Below are positions 62,201 to 64,000 of a DNA stretch of 64,000 nucleotides, one piece after another. The notes beneath the pieces were generated by a model, which was not told where the DNA came from, searched no databases, and worked only from the letters and a program-made list of their open reading frames with translations. Source of the stretch: Blastomussa wellsi (taxonomy: Eukaryota; Cnidaria; Anthozoa; Scleractinia; Plerogyridae). Each line of letters starts with the position of its first letter. Position 1 is the first letter of the stretch. The stretch covers positions 4,091,605 to 4,155,604 of the forward strand of contig OX393561.1 in the NCBI GenBank assembly GCA_947652115.1, written 5' to 3'. Both the position numbers and the translations under genes were made by a program.

Positions 62201-63462
62201 CAACTAATTTATTCCGAAGTTTTCGCGTTGCCAGGCACCAGCCAATGGCGAAGCTCCATCTTTCTGTATATAAAAACACACGACGCACAATTCCTTGATT
62301 CGCTCCGACGAAGGGCTAATGCTCGAAACGTCAGCTCTTGAATCTCTTTACGGTGGCCAATTGACATTATCAACCCATTATAAAACCAAATTATATATGT
62401 ATGTAAATATTTCTGGTTTGATGACGAATTTTAAGATTTTGTAGAAATGGGATTGAGATTCTGAGTTGCGAGACACTTAACATACAATCATAAAAATTTG
62501 TACTTTCAGTACAACATTAATTTTGTGTCCCTCACCTCTGCAATGAGTGTTCCATTTTCAGCATGAACTTGTGCAATAGCTCCAATGTCCTTACATTTGC
62601 TGTAGCAGTGGAAAATCTGCCCCAGACAAGGAAAACAGTCATGCATGTGCACAAATAATTTATATTTAAGGCCCATGTTCATCTAAGAGCCTAAAATGCT
62701 GGTCCTTTCATTTAACAATTCTCAAGTATGTGTAATTCCTGCAATGCATTCAGAGAGACAATGGACCTTTAATGATTATTCTTAAAATTCTAGAAGTTAG
62801 TCTTACCTCTTCATCAGTGAGCATCATAACATCTTTATAAGCCATAAAGGTTTTGAATGAATTTATACCTGAGGAAAATGGAATAAAACCAGCAGTTACA
62901 GAACATTGTCCAAAAATTCGCTTTGTATTGTGCCAAATGTAAAAATAAAATTAATTTTTAAATTTAATTTTAGAATACAAAAAGCCTACTAGGTTTTGAG
63001 AATTAACCCATTCACTAGCCATCCCGGTAATGCTTCATTTATCCAAAAATTCTCTTGGTTTTAAATACCAAATTTAATTAATAATATCATTCAAGACACT
63101 TCAGTGTAGGTTTTGACAATTAGTAACCCTTCACCAGCCATCAGGCCTGTAATTTTGCTCAATAATTATTGCTAACAAAAAATAACACACTAATTTGTTC
63201 ATGATTGTACAGAGCACATGTATATGCATCCAACATTCTTACAGTACCATGGAAGCCAGAAGAGCCAAGCCATGATTTGAAAAAGACTAATGCTGTATAA
63301 ACAGCCAGATAATAGAAGTTGTGGTTAATACATTACAAAATGGCAAACATCAGGCAGATACACTTGTACATGTACCTTTCTCTTTGACAAGAGTCTCCAT
63401 CTCCTCACCGACTTCATCATCCCACCAAGTGACAGCAACATGGAATGCGTAATCACAGCACA
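54856..63462 (-). CDS. DPYS: Dihydropyrimidinase, 3' 13 exons (5' end outside window)
   Basis: Thirteen in-phase exons (63376-63462, 62807-62868, 62536-62616, 61707-61820, 60774-60936, 60144-60213, 59531-59631, 59091-59131, 58859-58942, 58191-58277, 57498-57590, 56379-56465, 54856-55035) give about 415 C-terminal residues. The enzyme opens dihydrouracil/dihydrothymine, the second step of reductive pyrimidine breakdown, as a cytosolic di-zinc amidohydrolase tetramer. Visible metal residues are the Lys of [11 protein letters not shown] (carboxylated in the family), the His of AQVHAEN and YIVHVMSK, and the Asp of [12 protein letters not shown] neuronal paralogues have lost several of these, so this is the catalytic type. 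It nevertheless ends with [14 protein letters not shown], resembling the CRMP tail. The linker before [10 protein letters not shown] is short. The HxH exon lies beyond 64000. Introns hold SINE and Penelope-like fragments. Confidence 0.92.
55232..55726. mobile_element. MITE with GTGGTACTACGA termini
   Basis: The left end gtggtactacgatgaaagaa and the right end tttttcgtcgtggtaccac are inverted. Internal inverted blocks include gagctggatcgagagagaaa / ttctctctcgatccagctc, tttcttgtttaaactgtcc / ggacagtttaaacaagaaa, and attattgcgcctca / tgaggcgcaataat. It is about 495 bp, a long imperfect hairpin in the last DPYS intron. Confidence 0.8.
55985..56335 (-). mobile_element. Penelope-like element terminal fragment with hammerhead-like motif
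   Basis: On the minus strand it shares gattcgctccgacgaagggc, ctcgaaacgtcagc and tctttacggtggccaattga with the fragment at 62095-62395. That second fragment is preceded by a GIY-YIG-like coding tail, linking both to Penelope-like retroelements. No reverse transcriptase is seen here, so it is a terminal-repeat piece in a DPYS intron. Confidence 0.6.
56151..56200 (-). ncRNA. Hammerhead ribozyme-like motif, copy 1
   Basis: Minus strand: GATTCGCT pairs with AGC(n4)GAATC as stem I. The core is CCGACGA (canonical CUGANGA with the U replaced by C), stem II GGGC/GCTC and CGAAAC, then GUC before the cleavage point. Very short stem III, as described for hammerheads in Penelope-like elements. Activity is doubtful because of the U-to-C change. 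Confidence 0.45.
56379..56465 (-). CDS. DPYS: DPYS exon l
   Basis: [20 protein letters not shown] then YGRILKRDQ, matching the GRFIP..P...Y.RI segment. Phase 0 at both ends. Confidence 0.9.
56588..56945 (+). mobile_element. AAGCAAACCACGAC-type MITE, copy 2
   Basis: gggagcttaagcaaaccacg through gtcgctaaacaaaagattta to caaccaggcgtcgtcttcc, parallel to 41056-41390. Adds a ttctttgcagtcctctgcaa segment absent from copy 1. In a DPYS intron. Confidence 0.75.
56946..57497. other. DPYS intron, nothing recognised
   Basis: AT-rich intronic sequence between the MITE and exon k. No second gene or structured element identified. Confidence 0.5.
57498..57590 (-). CDS. DPYS: DPYS exon k
   Basis: [20 protein letters not shown] then [11 protein letters not shown]. 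Phase 0 at both ends. Confidence 0.9.
58191..58277 (-). CDS. DPYS: DPYS exon j
   Basis: [20 protein letters not shown] then VISAKTHHQ, the C-terminal beta-sandwich strand of the amidohydrolase. Confidence 0.9.
58370..58625 (-). mobile_element. tRNA-derived SINE, third family
   Basis: On the minus strand it begins gaaagcttcagtcgttaggg, ctctggacttgaaatccgga and GGGTTCCAATCC, a tRNA-like head with A and B boxes. The body contains gcttttgtaaatagcc and cctcctgtcagctgggattt. An (AAT)-rich tail region lies at 58310-58350. Lies between DPYS exons i and j. Confidence 0.65.
58859..58942 (-). CDS. DPYS: DPYS exon i
   Basis: [20 protein letters not shown] then IFNIYPQK. The acceptor tctcag, rather than the nearer catcag, was chosen because it preserves frame and the conserved SGKMD. 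Confidence 0.88.
59091..59131 (-). CDS. DPYS: DPYS exon h (micro-exon-sized)
   Basis: Only 41 bp: [13 protein letters not shown]. It bridges exons g and i in frame. Confidence 0.88.
59365..59395. repeat. (GAA)n(CAA)n microsatellite
   Basis: gaagaagaagaacaacaacaacg followed by tttattacatac; it may be a retroelement 3' tail. Confidence 0.7.
59531..59631 (-). CDS. DPYS: DPYS exon g (catalytic Asp)
   Basis: [20 protein letters not shown] then KIPNGVNG. The Asp of GTDNCTF is the metal ligand and catalytic base, changed in CRMPs. The acceptor ccaatag was chosen to keep DDLQ in frame. Confidence 0.9.
60144..60213 (-). CDS. DPYS: DPYS exon f
   Basis: [20 protein letters not shown], the conserved PPLRPD loop. 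Split codons at both ends join exons e and g. Confidence 0.9.
60310..60705 (+). mobile_element. SINE body interrupted by a small insertion
   Basis: 60310-60391 matches the SINE middle (aatttaatgctggggataa, tatccaggggggagtggaaa). 60630-60705 matches its end (ttatgctaaggaatctagg, gtaagcagacttcaccttgc). The intervening 240 bp begins cggctgcaaa and ends tttgcagcc, suggesting a small element with inverted ends inserted into the SINE. Confidence 0.5.
60774..60936 (-). CDS. DPYS: DPYS exon e (metal His)
   Basis: [20 protein letters not shown] and [18 protein letters not shown]. The His of YIVHVMSK is a zinc ligand that is Lys in CRMPs, supporting a catalytic enzyme. Confidence 0.92.
61413..61655 (+). 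mobile_element. tRNA-headed SINE, DPYS intron copy
   Basis: ggtggcctaaattgatgttc (A-box region), ccagggtcgagcccttgc (B-box region), attgcgttcttgggcaagac and gcagactttacctacttta. A more diverged copy of the family at 38037-38331. Confidence 0.7.
61707..61820 (-). CDS. DPYS: DPYS exon d
   Basis: [20 protein letters not shown] then [17 protein letters not shown]; a strongly conserved dihydropyrimidinase/CRMP block. Phase 0 at both ends. Confidence 0.9.
62095..62395 (+). mobile_element. Penelope-like element 3' fragment (GIY-YIG tail plus hammerhead-like motif)
   Basis: The plus-strand frame reads [20 protein letters not shown] then [14 protein letters not shown]. This resembles the C-terminal end of the GIY-YIG endonuclease of Penelope-like elements (E-x-x-FI...TL.P.G.N). 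It is followed by about 100 bp of untranslated sequence, then the hammerhead-like motif and tctttacggtggccaattga. The rest of the element is missing. In a DPYS intron. Confidence 0.6.
62297..62345 (+). ncRNA. Hammerhead ribozyme-like motif, copy 2
   Basis: GATTCGCT ... CCGACGA ... GGGC/GCTC stem II (loop TAAT) ... CGAAAC GTC AGC ... GAATC. Stem I complementarity (GATTC/GAATC and GCT/AGC) is exact. It has the same U-to-C core change as copy 1. Confidence 0.45.
62536..62616 (-). CDS. DPYS: DPYS exon c (metal His)
   Basis: [20 protein letters not shown] then NGTLIAE; the His of QVHAEN is a zinc ligand. Phase 0 at both ends. Confidence 0.9.
62807..62868 (-). CDS. DPYS: DPYS exon b (carboxylated Lys)
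   Basis: [20 protein letters not shown]. The Lys in SFK is the bridging, post-translationally carboxylated metal ligand of the family. Confidence 0.9.
63376..63462 (-). CDS. DPYS: DPYS exon a (first in window)
   Basis: [20 protein letters not shown] then METLVKEK, matching the dihydropyrimidinase segment after the N-terminal metal site. Acceptor attag, donor gtacat, entry with two bases of a split codon. Confidence 0.88.
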
Positions 63463-64000
63463 CTAATGAGCACAACAAATATTTTTTTGTAATCAGTTAT
63501 TGAGCCTGTCCACATGTTCTTCCAGACTTCATTAATTAATTCTTTGTAGCATAATTCTTTTTAAACTAATCTTCAATTTTTCAGGAAAACTTAAATTTGC
63601 TATGAATTGAAATCATTGCCTGACAGTAGAGTGCAGTCAGAGTAATTCTCAGTTTCACTTCAACCTTCAGAAGTCCATTTTAATTCCAGTGATACTGTAA
63701 GTATCACGTCTTCAATGTTTTGGGAAAATTAATGTGTAGTTCCAGAAAATATCCATACACACCACACAGAAGGGATTGGAAATTCCTGGGGGTTGGGGAT
63801 TCCAAAAGGCCAAACAATTTTATTAATAAACTTTATGAAGCTTAATGGAAATTTCCAGAGGGGTGGGGGATATTAGAAAAAATACTCCTTTCCACATGGG
63901 AGGTATGGATAATTTATAGAACTGCACAATACCCATAGATGGGCTCATTGTCATATTGTAGATTTGGACTACAGCAGTAGTTCAAACACATGATCTCGTC
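63463..64000. other. DPYS intron reaching the window edge
   Basis: No further dihydropyrimidinase exon found up to 64000. Simple AT-rich intronic sequence; the gene's 5' exons must lie further right. Confidence 0.6.

Overview
The window is animal nuclear DNA, AT-rich and dense in interspersed repeats. Its genes are split by GT-AG introns and show clear animal domain architectures. Gene content and repeat types (tRNA-headed SINEs, Penelope-like fragments with a hammerhead-like motif, an RTE/CFDP2-like LINE, PIF/Harbinger elements, many foldback MITEs) fit an anthozoan cnidarian, most likely a stony coral. The species assignment is an inference.

I reconstructed four protein-coding genes by following reading frame and splice phase. 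(1) On the minus strand, 24026 down to 2848, 13 phase-consistent exons encode about 978 residues: a myristoylation-like N-terminus, an SPSB-type SPRY domain, a Ser-Pro-rich linker, a neuralized homology repeat (NHR), an armadillo-like helical region, a Cys/His motif and a C-terminal domain resembling PARP-type ADP-ribosyltransferases. It combines two E3-adaptor recognition domains with an ART-like domain in one chain and is the most unusual object here. (2) On the plus strand, 29684-40989, seven exons encode a secreted alpha-carbonic anhydrase-like protein of about 308 residues. It keeps the three zinc histidines, but the usual L-T-T-P active-site segment is changed. (3) On the minus strand, 47188-44756, one uninterrupted 810-codon frame encodes a DUF1399/glycine-rich-domain (GRDP-like) protein with a Gly/Cys-rich tail. 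(4) On the minus strand, from beyond the right edge down to 54856, 13 exons encode a dihydropyrimidinase. Metal ligands are intact and the C-terminus ends in a CRMP-like LHxSGFxLSG motif; its 5' exons lie outside the window.

Layout: 1-2.8 kb is repeat-bearing flank; 2.8-24 kb is gene 1 with introns full of MITEs, SINEs and foldbacks; 24-29.7 kb is the intergenic region between divergently transcribed genes 1 and 2; 29.7-41 kb is gene 2, with large introns holding a minisatellite-bearing inverted element; 41-44.7 kb is a transposon-rich segment with a Harbinger-type element carrying a Myb/SANT-like frame; 44.8-47.2 kb is gene 3; 49.7-52.2 kb is a 5'-truncated LINE with an open 808-codon frame and a 12-bp target duplication; 54.9-64 kb is gene 4. 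The four genes share no obvious pathway and are read as ordinary genomic neighbours. Exon limits come from conceptual splicing of the raw sequence, without transcripts or database searches.
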